Shown: positions 53,701 to 63,433 of the stretch, piece after piece
Layout: each line of letters begins with the position of its first letter
Numbering within the stretch: the first letter of the stretch is position 1
NCBI RefSeq assembly: GCF_001507595.1
Contig: NZ_LQBQ01000034.1
Location: forward strand, 124,001 to 188,000
Length of the DNA stretch: 64,000 nt
Source of the DNA: Ruegeria marisrubri
GTDB lineage: Bacteria; Pseudomonadota; Alphaproteobacteria; Rhodobacterales; Rhodobacteraceae
Reading direction: 5' to 3'
The notes under the pieces: generated by a model
Told to the model about the DNA's origin: nothing
Database searches by the model: none
The model's input: only the letters and a program-made list of their open reading frames with translations
Position numbers and translations under genes: made by a program

Positions 53701-56181
53701 ATGCAGAACCGCCCGCTTTCCCACATTCGTGTCGTTGATTTCGGGCATTATCTGGCCGGGCCGTTGGTTGGTATGATGCTGGCTGATCTAGGGGCCGAGG
53801 TCATCCGTATTGATCCGCCAGGTGGCCCACGATGGCAGGATCCAGCTTTTGATATGCTGTCGCGTGGCAAGCGCGCGCTGACGCTTGATCTCAAGACGGA
53901 CGAAGGGCGCGATACAGCACTTGATCTGGTCTGCCGCGCAGACGTTGTTATCGACAACTTTCGCCCGGGCGTGATGAAGCGACTGGGGCTTGGACCGGAC
54001 GCGCTTAGACAGGCAAACGCTGATATCGTTTCGCTGTCGCTTCCCGGTTTCGCGTCAACCGACCCGGATCTCGCTGGGATAGCAGCCTGGGAGGCAGTGA
54101 TTGCGGCGCGGACTGGGCAATTCACCGATATGGGGCTGAACCGTCAGCTGATGGGGATCAACCCATCTTTTACACCGTTGGGTCTGGCCTCGGCCTATGG
54201 TGCCGCATTCGGCGCGATGGCGGTCTTATTTGCATTGACCGCGCGATCCCAAATGGGAGGCGATCACATTGAGGTGCCGCTTGCGTCTGCCCTGCTGGAA
54301 GGGCTGGTTTATAATTGCGAACAGATTGAAAACTATCCCGACCGCTACAAATCCCCACGTGAGTTGGAGCTGGAGCGGCGGGAACACAAGGGCCTGCCCA
54401 ATAACCTAAGCTTTGCCGAGCTGTCCGAATTTCTTGATCCGTTCTATCGGACCTACACCTGTGCCGATGGACGTGGGTTCTATATCGTGTCCTGCTCGAT
54501 CGTGAACCACCCCCAAAGGGTGCTTGAAGTTTTGGGGCTTGGCGATCTGTTGAAAGACCTGCCGGACTTTGATGTCTATGTCGATCAGGCGGATTGGCCC
54601 GGGGATTGGGCGCTGCGCAGTTATCCGGTGGGGTCGGGTGATCGCAAACGCCTGTCGGATGCGATGAAAGCGGCCTTTCTGACCCGCCCCTCGCATGAGT
54701 GGGAAACGCTGTTTGGCGCAGCCAAAGCCCCGGCCACGGCACAACGCAGCACCGCCGAATGGTTGGCCGATCCGCACGCGCTGGCCTCGGGGCTAGTGAT
54801 CGAACTTGACGATCCCCGCCACGGACGGATGCATCAAATGGGCAATGTCGCGTGGTTGGCAGATGATCAGCGTGCAATGGAAAAAAACGCCGGGCCGGAG
54901 AGTGATGACTTTCGCGATGAGCTGGACGGCGTTCTTGCAGAGCCGCCGCGAAGGCCCAAGAGCGGCGACGGAAAGGGCATGTGGCTTGACGGTTTGAAGG
55001 TGCTGGACCTGACCAATGTCATTGCCGGTCCGACCATTGGGTCGACACTGTCGCGGTTCGGGGCGCAGGTCACGCTGGTCCAGCCAGTGCGGCCTTCGGT
55101 CGACCCATGGAACGCGGTGGTGTTCGGGCTGCATGCGCAGCGCGGCAAGGAAAGCGTGCTGCTCGATCTGCGCTCGGAACAGGGACAAGGGGCGCTTAGA
55201 CGAATGTTAGCCGAGGTTGATGTGGTTACCATGAACGGGACTGATCAACAGCGACAGGCGCTGGGTTTGACCGAGGCGCAACTGAAGGAAATCAACCCAC
55301 GGCTCATTCTGGTGCAGTTGGATGCCTGGGGCGGGCCGCGTCGGGGGGCGAAATCTGACCACCTTGGCTATGACGACCTTGCGCAGGCAGCGACGGGTGT
55401 GATGACCCGCTTTGGAGGTGGGCCCAAAACACCCGAGGAACACGCACATTTCGGCACCATCGACGCCCTCACTGGACATTGCGCCTGTGTTGCCCTTGGC
55501 GCGGCGCTGGAGCGGCTGAGGGTCACTGGCAAAGGCGGTATTGCCCGCGCTTCACTGGCTGCTGCAGGCGAAATGATTCAGGCTCAATTCATGTATGATT
55601 TCGAGGGACGCTCGGCATTTGATGAGCCTTCAGGGCGTTCGGTGCAGGGTTGGGGGCCGTTCTACCGTTGCTATATGGCTGAAGAGGGCTGGATGTTCTT
55701 TGCGGCGCCAACGGAACGGGAAGCGGCCCTGAAACGGGTGCCCGATCTGGCAGATCTTATCGGAAAGGATGACACCGAACTGGAAGATGCACTTGTCGAG
55801 CGGTTTGCGCATAGACCCGTAGCCGACTGGGTGCGTGCTTTTGCCGGTGGGTCGGTCGGGATCACACCTCTTGGCTCGCTCCACGGTACACGCGATGAAG
55901 GGTTGCAGCGTGAAAGCGAGGGCAAGATCGACATCTCCCAGGCGACCTTTCGTACGGTGCGCCATGATCAGCACCCGATGGGGAGGTGGGTAGACCTCGT
56001 CGCACCCAATGCGGTGCGGCCCGAGAAAGCCAAGATCACCATCCCAGGACCTGCCCCGAAGTATGGTCAGGACACGCGGGCCATCCTTACGCGCCTGGGC
56101 TATGCAGACGATGAAATCGGGCGCATGATTGAAAGCGGCGCGGCTGCGGAAAGCTGGTCGGATAAATATCTGCCGGAGTAG
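53701..56181 (+). CDS. Fused two-domain class III (CaiB/BaiF-type) CoA-transferase
   Basis: An 826-residue protein made of two CaiB/BaiF-type halves. First half: VVDFGHYLAGPLVGMMLADLGAEVIRI, ADVVIDNFRPGVMKRLGLG; second half from about residue 425: LDGLKVLDLTNVIAGPTIGSTLSRFGAQVTLVQP. In class III transferases an Asp forms the acyl anhydride. The second half keeps it in GTIDALTG (Asp588), while the matching site of the first half reads LASAYG (Ser164), so probably only half two is catalytic. It would activate a carboxylic acid with CoA. Start ATG at 53701 behind AGGATCAATTGACC; a TTG six bases earlier is possible. Confidence 0.88.
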   Translation: MQNRPLSHIRVVDFGHYLAGPLVGMMLADLGAEVIRIDPPGGPRWQDPAFDMLSRGKRALTLDLKTDEGRDTALDLVCRADVVIDNFRPGVMKRLGLGPDALRQANADIVSLSLPGFASTDPDLAGIAAWEAVIAARTGQFTDMGLNRQLMGINPSFTPLGLASAYGAAFGAMAVLFALTARSQMGGDHIEVPLASALLEGLVYNCEQIENYPDRYKSPRELELERREHKGLPNNLSFAELSEFLDPFYRTYTCADGRGFYIVSCSIVNHPQRVLEVLGLGDLLKDLPDFDVYVDQADWPGDWALRSYPVGSGDRKRLSDAMKAAFLTRPSHEWETLFGAAKAPATAQRSTAEWLADPHALASGLVIELDDPRHGRMHQMGNVAWLADDQRAMEKNAGPESDDFRDELDGVLAEPPRRPKSGDGKGMWLDGLKVLDLTNVIAGPTIGSTLSRFGAQVTLVQPVRPSVDPWNAVVFGLHAQRGKESVLLDLRSEQGQGALRRMLAEVDVVTMNGTDQQRQALGLTEAQLKEINPRLILVQLDAWGGPRRGAKSDHLGYDDLAQAATGVMTRFGGGPKTPEEHAHFGTIDALTGHCACVALGAALERLRVTGKGGIARASLAAAGEMIQAQFMYDFEGRSAFDEPSGRSVQGWGPFYRCYMAEEGWMFFAAPTEREAALKRVPDLADLIGKDDTELEDALVERFAHRPVADWVRAFAGGSVGITPLGSLHGTRDEGLQRESEGKIDISQATFRTVRHDQHPMGRWVDLVAPNAVRPEKAKITIPGPAPKYGQDTRAILTRLGYADDEIGRMIESGAAAESWSDKYLPE

Positions 56182-56185
56182 ACAT

Positions 56186-57829
56186 TTGACACAAGACCAC
56201 CCTGGAACGGCCACCACGCCTCGCACCCGCGCCAAAGCGCGTCACATCCTTGACAATTACTATATCGGCCCTGCGCGCGATGACGCCGTGTTGGAAATCT
56301 GGGGCTATACCCCAGAGATGAGCTATGCCCCCGGCGACTGCGTCGCGCTGCATGTGTCGACCACGGCGGATGAATGGGAGTTTGAGATCGGCCGTGACGG
56401 GCTGGACTATGTGCCATTGCTGACCAAGAGCGGCCTGCCGGGGAGGCACCACCCAACGCCCCGGGATTGCTCGGTCAAGGGCTGCGGCTGGCCCGAGGCC
56501 TATGCCTTCACCATTCCCGATGATTGGGCACCGGGCGGTTATCTGGTCACGTTTCGCGCCCGGAAAGGCAAAGATATGGTTGAAGAACACCATGTCATCC
56601 TGATCAGAAGCGCTACCGATGCCGCCCCTCCGCCTTATGTGCTGGTCTGTGCGACGGGCACCTGGCTGGCCTATAACTGCTGGGGCGGGTCCAATCACTA
56701 CGAGGGCATCACCGGGCCCAATGGCGATGCCTTTTCTCCCATCGTCTCGACACAACGGCCATGGACGCGCGGGTTTTGCAAACTGCCCGAGGGCGCGCCA
56801 CGCGCGCTGCGCGAACAGCCTGCCAAACCCGGCGAGATGGTGCGTTACCCTTATATGGAGTGGGCCTATGCCTATGGCTATTCCAAGAAATATGCCTCGG
56901 CGGGCTGGGCAAGCTACGAACGTCATTTCGCCCGCTGGGCAGAGGCTGAGGGCTACGACTTCGACGTGATCTCTCAATACGATCTGCACTGCGACTCTGA
57001 TCTTCTGAACCGCTACAGCTGCGCCGTGTTCGTTGGCCACGATGAATACTGGAGTTCCGAGATGCGCGATGCCGTCGATGCCTATGTCGAAACGGGTGGC
57101 CATGTCGCGCGGTTTGCCGGGAATTTCCTGTGGCAGACCCGGATCGAGGACGAAGGCCGCACGCAGGTTTGTTACAAATATATCGCGGATCAGGACCCTT
57201 TGGTGAGGACGGATCAAGAGCACCTTGTCTCCGGCGCATTCGAGGTGGAGCCGGTCAACCGTCCCGGTGCTTTGACCTTCGGTGTCAACGCCCTGCGCGG
57301 GATCTATTCCGGGCTTGGCAATTGTGTTGGCGGCGGCGCGGGTGGCTTTACAATTTACCGAGACTCTCATTGGGCCTTTGACGATGCCGGGCTTGGCTAT
57401 GGCGACGTGTTGGGCTCTGGCTCGCGCATATTCGGCTATGAGGTCGACGGGCTGGACTATCACTTCGAGGATGGATTGCCCTTTCCCACCTGCTCGGACG
57501 GTGCTGTGCCAGAGATCGAAATCCTCGCCATGGGGCTGGCCACCAACATCGAGGCTGATCACGGCGTCTGGGGCGAAACGCTCTATATCGGCGCGGCGGA
57601 CGCCGCGTTCAAAGCACAGGCTCTATTCGGAGAGGTCACACCCGAAACCTTGGACGCCTGCAAACGCGGCAACGGAATGATCGTCTCTTGGCCGCGTAGC
57701 AAGGGCGAAATTTTCACCGCCGCAACCTGTGAATGGGTCGCGGGCCTGATCCGGCAAGATACCCAAGTCGAACAGATCACACGCAACGTCTTGAACAGGT
57801 TTGGCAAATCGAAGGAGCGCTCACGGTAA
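56186..57829 (+). CDS. N,N-dimethylformamidase large-subunit-like protein
   Basis: A 547-residue protein matching the large (beta) subunit of N,N-dimethylformamidase, an iron amidohydrolase whose Fe is held by two Tyr and one Glu. Features: N-terminal IWGYTPEMSYAPGDCVALHV (immunoglobulin-like part), YVLVCATGTWLAYNCWGGSNHY, FVGHDEYWSSEMRDAVDAYV with Tyr288 in DEYW as a candidate ligand, and GGHVARFAGNFLWQTRIEDEG. No ATG fits: a TTG at 56186, eight bases after GGAG and five bases past the CoA-transferase stop, is the likely start. No small subunit gene is present nearby, so it may work alone or on another substrate than formamides. Its end overlaps the LysR gene tail to tail by nine bases. Confidence 0.82.
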   Translation: MTQDHPGTATTPRTRAKARHILDNYYIGPARDDAVLEIWGYTPEMSYAPGDCVALHVSTTADEWEFEIGRDGLDYVPLLTKSGLPGRHHPTPRDCSVKGCGWPEAYAFTIPDDWAPGGYLVTFRARKGKDMVEEHHVILIRSATDAAPPPYVLVCATGTWLAYNCWGGSNHYEGITGPNGDAFSPIVSTQRPWTRGFCKLPEGAPRALREQPAKPGEMVRYPYMEWAYAYGYSKKYASAGWASYERHFARWAEAEGYDFDVISQYDLHCDSDLLNRYSCAVFVGHDEYWSSEMRDAVDAYVETGGHVARFAGNFLWQTRIEDEGRTQVCYKYIADQDPLVRTDQEHLVSGAFEVEPVNRPGALTFGVNALRGIYSGLGNCVGGGAGGFTIYRDSHWAFDDAGLGYGDVLGSGSRIFGYEVDGLDYHFEDGLPFPTCSDGAVPEIEILAMGLATNIEADHGVWGETLYIGAADAAFKAQALFGEVTPETLDACKRGNGMIVSWPRSKGEIFTAATCEWVAGLIRQDTQVEQITRNVLNRFGKSKERSR

Positions 57830-58684
57830 CTTCTGCGCCTGCTCGAGTAACCAAACTCTGAAGGCGGCAACATCCTTGTCCACATCCTTTTCACTGAACA
57901 AAAAATAGTTCAACGGCGACGGTGCAGCGAATTCCGAGATCGCGCGCAGGCGACCCGACTTGATGAGTGCGTTGGCAAATGGCGCAAACCCCAATGCGAT
58001 ACCACGGCCATGCGCTGCTGCTTCAAGCACGATATTTGGATCATCGAAAACCTCCCCTTGCATCGCAAAATCTGCAGGACCGCCAGCGCAAGCAAGCCAA
58101 TCCTGCCAGGGTTTGCGGGTCCGATAGTGAAGCGGCGGCAAGTCTTGTTCCCACACTGGAATGTCGACTGCAAAGTCCGCCCGCGCGACGGGCACCATCG
58201 ATGCCGAAAAGAGCTGCACTGCATGACGCGTAGCAACTGACGGTTCGGTCCACCAGATCGCCAGATCGGTATTCGCGAAATCAGGTTTGCCGATGTGATG
58301 AACCAATTCGACTCTGACGTTCTGGTGGATTTTCTCGTATTCGGACAACAGCGGCATGAGCCAGGTCACCGAAAGAAAGGGCCCAATGGACACCCGTAGG
58401 CTACGCTGCTCTGTGGTCTTTTCGATCGCACGACCCAAGATATCGAAGGCTTCCTTCGATGCGTTGCGCAAGCGATATCCGGCTTCCGTTAACACGACCA
58501 CACTATGATCACGACGAAACAACTGTTGTCCCAGTGCCACCTCAAGTCGCTTGATCCGGTGGCTAACTGCCGATGTCGTTACCCCAAGCTCTTGTGCTGC
58601 AAGGGAAAAGTTCAGATGCGCGGCAACGCGGTCGAAATAGACCAGGGCACCAACAAAAGAAGGGTCGCGGAGCTTTGGTTGCAT
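57821..58684 (-). CDS. LysR-family (GcvA-like) transcriptional regulator
   Basis: A 287-residue regulator starting MQPKLRDPSFVGALVYFDRV. HTH: LNFSLAAQELGVTTSAVSHRIKRLEVALG; effector domain of the GcvA type (LRVSIGPFLSVTWLMPLLSEY, DLAIWWTE). Divergent from the dioxygenase gene, with a TTGACA-N12-TGTCAA palindrome between them. A second ATG 15 bases upstream is possible. It likely controls the 58794-61845 operon. Confidence 0.9.
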   Translation of the reverse strand: MQPKLRDPSFVGALVYFDRVAAHLNFSLAAQELGVTTSAVSHRIKRLEVALGQQLFRRDHSVVVLTEAGYRLRNASKEAFDILGRAIEKTTEQRSLRVSIGPFLSVTWLMPLLSEYEKIHQNVRVELVHHIGKPDFANTDLAIWWTEPSVATRHAVQLFSASMVPVARADFAVDIPVWEQDLPPLHYRTRKPWQDWLACAGGPADFAMQGEVFDDPNIVLEAAAHGRGIALGFAPFANALIKSGRLRAISEFAAPSPLNYFLFSEKDVDKDVAAFRVWLLEQAQKLP

Positions 58685-58720
58685 AGTTGTTGGCCCCATG
58701 TTGAGCTTAGCTAAACAACC

Positions 58721-58744
58721 TTGACATGATTTCTCATTTGTCAA
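58721..58744. promoter_or_regulatory. Candidate LysR operator
   Basis: TTGACA (58721-58726) and TGTCAA (58739-58744) form a perfect inverted repeat with 12 bases between, in the spacer between the LysR and dioxygenase starts. Symmetry and place fit a LysR-type binding site; the left arm could also act as a -35 for rightward transcription. Confidence 0.5.
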
Positions 58745-58793
58745 CGATAAACGCTGGTCGCATCCTGTCGAAAACACACAAAGGGCAACTGAC

Positions 58794-59975
58794 ATGCTGA
58801 AACAGATCGACGCCTGTGAAATCCAAGATATTGAGTTCACACCAGAGCGAATGGTCGTGGATTGGACGGATGGCCATCGAAGTGAATTCCCGTCGATTTG
58901 GCTTTTACATGCCTGCGACTGCGATGCATGTGGGCCAAGTGAAACCGGGCTGCGACATGTCCAGCTAACGCAGCAACCGTCACGTCCGCAAATCATCTCG
59001 GCTTACAGGCAAGATGGGCATGCATACGTCGATTGGGGGAATGGCCATATATCCAGATTCGCGCCGGTCTGGTTGCGGGGCCATTGCCTGTCTGATCGCG
59101 AACGCCTGCACCGCCACCCCCCTGCACAGCCTTGGGGTGCAGAAATGGCGGATCGTTTGACCTACTTCTCTTATACAGATGTCGCCTCAGACTCCGATTG
59201 TCATCTGGCTTTCCTCGAAACCCTGCGCGATGATGGCGTCCTGATCTTAAAGGATGTTCCCGCGTCCCGTGAGCGAACCGAAGAGATTGCCGGACTTGTC
59301 GGCAGACTACATCTGACCAATTACGGCATTTTCGAACTGGAATCGAAGCCCAAACCCGAGATTGCGGGCGACATGGCCATAGCGCTGGAATTGCATACGG
59401 ATGAGCCTTACCGCATCGAAATCCCGGCGATTACCTTTTTCCACGTTCTCAAACAATCGGATGCCGGGGGCGATAGCACCATGGCGGATGGGCTTTGGCT
59501 TGCCAAACGGTTGGAAGAGAAGAACCCTCGGGCTTTCGAGATACTGAAAACCGTAAAGGCACGCCACAACCGAACCCTGAAGGAGGGACGAGCCTTTGAT
59601 GTGCAGGCCCCGATCTTCCCTACAGACAGCTACGGACGCGTCACCGGCCTGCGGATCAATGACCGGGGCATGGCACCGGTGGATTGCCCGGTCGATCTAG
59701 TCGAGCCCTTCTACGATGCGTTGCGCGAGTTGCTTGAAATGATCTATTCCGGTGAAGGACGTGTCACAGTGAAACTACAGGAAGGCGAGATGATGGTGTT
59801 CAACAATCAGCGCCTCTTGCACGGTCGCGAAGGCTTTGACCCGGCCCGCTCGCATCGTCACGTGCGCAGCTGTCATGTGGACCTTGATGAATTTCACTCG
59901 CGGCTGCGTGTAGCCTACCGGGCGCGTGGGCGTTTGGAGGCTTGGCGGCACATGTCGTCCATGGCACACTTATGA
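58794..59975 (+). CDS. Gamma-butyrobetaine-hydroxylase-like 2-oxoglutarate/Fe(II) dioxygenase
   Basis: A 393-residue enzyme with the two-part BBOX/TMLH layout: an N-terminal GBBH-like Zn domain with WLLHACDCDACGPSE, then a TauD-type barrel. The Fe(II) triad is visible as His201-Thr-Asp203 in ELHTDEPYR and His343 in RLLHGREGFDP; the 2-oxoglutarate Arg is likely in SHRHVRSCHVDLDE. Family members hydroxylate gamma-butyrobetaine or trimethyllysine; the exact substrate is open. First gene of an operon with tight overlaps. Confidence 0.88.
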   Translation: MLKQIDACEIQDIEFTPERMVVDWTDGHRSEFPSIWLLHACDCDACGPSETGLRHVQLTQQPSRPQIISAYRQDGHAYVDWGNGHISRFAPVWLRGHCLSDRERLHRHPPAQPWGAEMADRLTYFSYTDVASDSDCHLAFLETLRDDGVLILKDVPASRERTEEIAGLVGRLHLTNYGIFELESKPKPEIAGDMAIALELHTDEPYRIEIPAITFFHVLKQSDAGGDSTMADGLWLAKRLEEKNPRAFEILKTVKARHNRTLKEGRAFDVQAPIFPTDSYGRVTGLRINDRGMAPVDCPVDLVEPFYDALRELLEMIYSGEGRVTVKLQEGEMMVFNNQRLLHGREGFDPARSHRHVRSCHVDLDEFHSRLRVAYRARGRLEAWRHMSSMAHL

Positions 59976-61063
59976 GCCCGCAACAGTTCCGCCTGCTCTG
60001 CCTGCCAGGCGACGGGATCGGGCCCGAAGTGATTCAGGCAGCGCTCGGCGTTTTGCAGGCCATTGCTCCGGCATTGGATCGTCCAGTCGAGATCACCCAC
60101 GATCTTGCAGGGGGAGCCTGCTATGAGGCGCATGGGGTATTTCTGCGCGACGAAACGATGGAACTGGCACGACAGTCTGATGCGATCCTGTTTGGTGCCG
60201 AAGGCGGCCCCGGCTGGGACAACCTCAATATTCCGGGCGGACCGACAGCGCGTAGCGGTCTGTCGCGGCTGCGCAAGGAGCTTGACCTTTTTGCCAATCT
60301 TCGCCCGGTCAGATCTTGGCCTTTGCCCGCTGAGCAAACACCTTTTCGGCCCGAGCTCGTGTCCGGTGCCGATCTCTTGGTCTTTCGCGAAAACACCTCA
60401 GGCATCTATTTCGGAGAGCCCCGCGGGATATTCGAGCACGGTGACAGGCGACACGCCATCGACACCCAGTATTATGCGCAAGGTGAGATTGATCGCGCAG
60501 CGCAATTGGCGTTCGCGGTGGCTGCCGATCGACGCGGCAAGGTGACCTCGGTCGATAAGGCCAACGTCATGGAAACCGGGGAGCTGTGGCGCGAAAGGGT
60601 AGATGTCATCCACCGCACGCACTGGCCTCAGGTCGAACTGGATCATCTTTATGCCGATGCCTGTCTGTTTGAACTGGTCCGCGCCCCCTGCCGTTTTGAC
60701 GTGATCCTCGCAGACAACCTCTTTGGCGATCTTCTGTCGGATTGCGCTGCAGCCATTGCGGGATCGTTGGGTATGCTGCCATCTGCCTCACTGGGTCCTG
60801 AGCGTGCGGATGGGACGCGGGCTGCACTCTACGAACCGGTGCACGGCTCCGCGCCCGACATCGCCGGAAAAGGCATCGCCAATCCGGCGGCGGCAATCCT
60901 GAGTGTTGGCATGATGTTGGACCTAAGCTTGGGGCGCAAGGACCTAGCCGCGCGTGTCGAGAATGCGGTTGATAATGTCCTTGCTGAGGGTCAGTTGACG
61001 CGAGATCTGGGAGGATCAGCAACGACGAACGATTTCGCCAACTCTGTAGTGGCAAAACTTTGA
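59972..61063 (+). CDS. Isopropylmalate/tartrate-dehydrogenase-like beta-decarboxylating enzyme
   Basis: A 363-residue NAD(P)-dependent dehydrogenase of the LeuB/isocitrate family. Motifs: [80 protein letters not shown] and [15 protein letters not shown]. The ATG at 59972 overlaps the dioxygenase stop (ATGA). Because it sits in a catabolic cluster without leuACD, it probably oxidatively decarboxylates a beta-hydroxy acid other than isopropylmalate, such as a malate or tartrate derivative. Confidence 0.88.
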   Translation: MSPQQFRLLCLPGDGIGPEVIQAALGVLQAIAPALDRPVEITHDLAGGACYEAHGVFLRDETMELARQSDAILFGAEGGPGWDNLNIPGGPTARSGLSRLRKELDLFANLRPVRSWPLPAEQTPFRPELVSGADLLVFRENTSGIYFGEPRGIFEHGDRRHAIDTQYYAQGEIDRAAQLAFAVAADRRGKVTSVDKANVMETGELWRERVDVIHRTHWPQVELDHLYADACLFELVRAPCRFDVILADNLFGDLLSDCAAAIAGSLGMLPSASLGPERADGTRAALYEPVHGSAPDIAGKGIANPAAAILSVGMMLDLSLGRKDLAARVENAVDNVLAEGQLTRDLGGSATTNDFANSVVAKL

Positions 61064-61845
61064 GACATGTCGGTGACCGATCCCGAAAAGCGGACACGCT
61101 GTTCATTCACGGCTTTGGCGGCGCGCCTGATCATTGGAATGACCTTCGAGAGATGCTTCCGCCAGACCTGCGCGGCCGCGCCCTTACTTTGCCGGGACAC
61201 GCAACGCGTGCCAGCGAGCCGGGCGAGTTTTCCATCGAAGCCGCGGCCCAAGAGATTATTGAGCAGTCCATTTGCGAACGTACGATATTGGTCGGCCACA
61301 GCATGGGAACACGCATCGCGGCCGAGATCGCTTTCCGAGCACAGCCGCTTGTACATGCAATAATTCTGATCGACGGCAGCTGTGTCCCGACCAACGCCGA
61401 CCTCGCGGCGGGCTCGATCAAAAAGGCCCTCAGGACACGTGGAAAAGCAGAATTGGTCAACGCACTGATCAATGAAGCGCTTCCAGGCAACTTACCAGAC
61501 GGGCTACGATCGGATCTTACCAAAACGATGAACGCAATGACTGATGAGGCAATGGTAGATTACTCTGCATCCATGGCCAATTGGGACAGCAAAAAGTGCC
61601 TTACGAGGATTTCAGCGATTACATGCCCCGTGTTGGTTCTTCAAAGTACGAGATATACCACAGTAGCCCCCATCAGGCGGCAGAGCATCCGCGAAGACCC
61701 AAGCTCGATTTGGTATGACGCTTGGCGACTCTCTCCGAATACTCAGCAGCTGACTCTGCCAAACAGCGGACACTATCTTGCACAGGAACGCCCAGGCGCA
61801 GTTGCAAACGCAATCTGCGACTTTGTTGCAAGGTCGCAAGCATGA
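61060..61845 (+). CDS. Alpha/beta hydrolase
   Basis: A 261-residue hydrolase with a TTG start overlapping the dehydrogenase stop (TTGA). Oxyanion region LFIHGFGGAPDHW, nucleophile elbow GHSMG (Ser81), catalytic His238 in NSGHYLAQERPG, Asp likely near PVLVLQ. Esterase, thioesterase or C-C hydrolase activities share this pattern. As last gene of the operon it may cleave an ester or CoA thioester intermediate. Confidence 0.85.
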   Translation: MRHVGDRSRKADTLFIHGFGGAPDHWNDLREMLPPDLRGRALTLPGHATRASEPGEFSIEAAAQEIIEQSICERTILVGHSMGTRIAAEIAFRAQPLVHAIILIDGSCVPTNADLAAGSIKKALRTRGKAELVNALINEALPGNLPDGLRSDLTKTMNAMTDEAMVDYSASMANWDSKKCLTRISAITCPVLVLQSTRYTTVAPIRRQSIREDPSSIWYDAWRLSPNTQQLTLPNSGHYLAQERPGAVANAICDFVARSQA

Positions 61846-62256
61846 AAATTGAGCAAATCTCACGACTCATTAAGTTAAATGGCGTGTTTGTTTCCGCGGG
61901 GCACACCAGTTCTCGTTTGCAGAGACGTAATTCCAATAGTTTCCGGCCAAACCGCGTTGCGAGCCAATAAATGTGCTTCTTGCTTAAACGGACCTTTGTT
62001 CATTCTGCAGCATCGGTGAGTCTGGGCTCTTTCGTTGAATTCGCCGTGCGCTGTACGAACGGCGGGTCTTGCTTGGCGTAGGATTTCACACTCTCCCGCA
62101 AAGGACCCGTGCTCCGCCGGAATTGCCCACTGCATTGCAGAAGGAAATGCGGCCAATCAGGTAGAGCGCAGAGGTGTTTCGACGGGCATTGCCCCGGTCG
62201 CGGATACTGTCGTCTTTGGTTTGTAGGCAGCGCGGAATCTCGTCAATGGTGCCTGA
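61846..62256. other. Non-coding spacer after the catabolic operon
   Basis: No gene on either strand can be supported; composition is AT-richer than the neighbours. No strong terminator hairpin was found after the hydrolase gene. Confidence 0.4.
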
Positions 62257-63360
62257 CTAGACGCCCGCAATCGTCATTTTACGCCAATGGGCAGGAGATA
62301 CACCAACCGCTTTCTTGAACATCCGACTGAACGCCGCCTCCGATTTGTAACCGATCTCGCACGCGACGCTCGCCACCTTCATGGAACTGTCTGCAAGAAG
62401 GCGAGCGGCAATCTGCATGCGCCAGAGCGTCAGGTACTGCATCGGAGAGTGCCCGATCAGGTGGGTGAAGCGCGCTACCATGGCGGAACGGGACATGCCC
62501 GCCTCTTCGGCCAGCAGGGCCAGCGTCCAGGGATCGGCTGGGCGGTCGTGGATCAGGGTCAGGACCCTGCCGATGGCCGGATCGCGTAGCCCCGACAGCC
62601 AACCGGTGTCGTGCGCAGGCAGCGAGTCCAGGTAGAGGCGGATGACCTCAACGAAGATCAGTTCGCTCAGCCGCAGGCGGATGGCTTCGCCGCCCATCCG
62701 CGGCAGGCGGGCGTCGGCAAGCGTCAGGTCGATCAGGCGGTCCAGCAGACCCCGCCGGTCCCGTCCGGACCGTCGGACGCGCAGCAACGGCGGAAGGGTC
62801 GAGAGCACCGGATTGAACGGGCGCAGGTCGCAGCCGAGAAAACCGCACATGTATTCGGCGCCGCCCGCGCCACCGCCACCTTCGCGGGTCACGAAAGACA
62901 ACTTGCCCGCCATCCACTCTCGGAAGAAACCGATGGTCGCCGCGCGGTCGTATTCGGGCGTCTGCCCTGGCGTGCTGAGCAGCGAATAGGGGTCACCGTG
63001 GGCCAGCACCAGGATGTCGCCAGCCTCGAACGAGGTCGAAGCGCCGCCCGGAATGCCCGCCCAGCCCGAGCCTTTCAGGATGATGTGGTAAGAGATTACA
63101 TGCTGCGCGCGGGGCAGGATGATCGAAGAGTAGTCACGCGCCCGGGGGACATCCACGCCCCAAGGAAACGTCGCCTCAACTAGGTGGAACACTGCGCCGG
63201 TCAGCTTCACCATCCGCAGCACGTCGGACAGCGGGTCGGTCGCCGAGTCCTGACAGAGGACTGGCATGTCGGCCGTGCCCTGCGCGCCGGGGGGCGGCTG
63301 GTGCTGAACCGTGGACGATCCAGCATGCGATAGAGACGTCTGGTCATGGGTCCGAACCAT
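62257..63360 (-). CDS. AraC-family regulator with cupin sensor domain
   Basis: A 367-residue regulator with an N-terminal cupin_6-type domain (DPLSDVLRMVKLTGAVFHLV, ISYHIILKGSGWAGIPGGAS, FEAGDILVLAHGDPYSL) and a C-terminal HTH pair (TLALLAEEAGMSRSAMVARFTHLIG, VASVACEIGYKSEAAFSRMFKKAVG). Relatives sense small oxidised or aromatic compounds. An in-frame ATG at 63267 would give 336 residues and a more usual N-terminus. Divergent from the methyltransferase gene. Confidence 0.88.
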   Translation of the reverse strand: MVRTHDQTSLSHAGSSTVQHQPPPGAQGTADMPVLCQDSATDPLSDVLRMVKLTGAVFHLVEATFPWGVDVPRARDYSSIILPRAQHVISYHIILKGSGWAGIPGGASTSFEAGDILVLAHGDPYSLLSTPGQTPEYDRAATIGFFREWMAGKLSFVTREGGGGAGGAEYMCGFLGCDLRPFNPVLSTLPPLLRVRRSGRDRRGLLDRLIDLTLADARLPRMGGEAIRLRLSELIFVEVIRLYLDSLPAHDTGWLSGLRDPAIGRVLTLIHDRPADPWTLALLAEEAGMSRSAMVARFTHLIGHSPMQYLTLWRMQIAARLLADSSMKVASVACEIGYKSEAAFSRMFKKAVGVSPAHWRKMTIAGV

Positions 63361-63433
63361 GCCTCAGGATAACCTCATTGCCGCGATGTGCCCAGCCGTT
63401 GCGCCCAGAACGTCCACCAGAAGGAGAAAAAGG

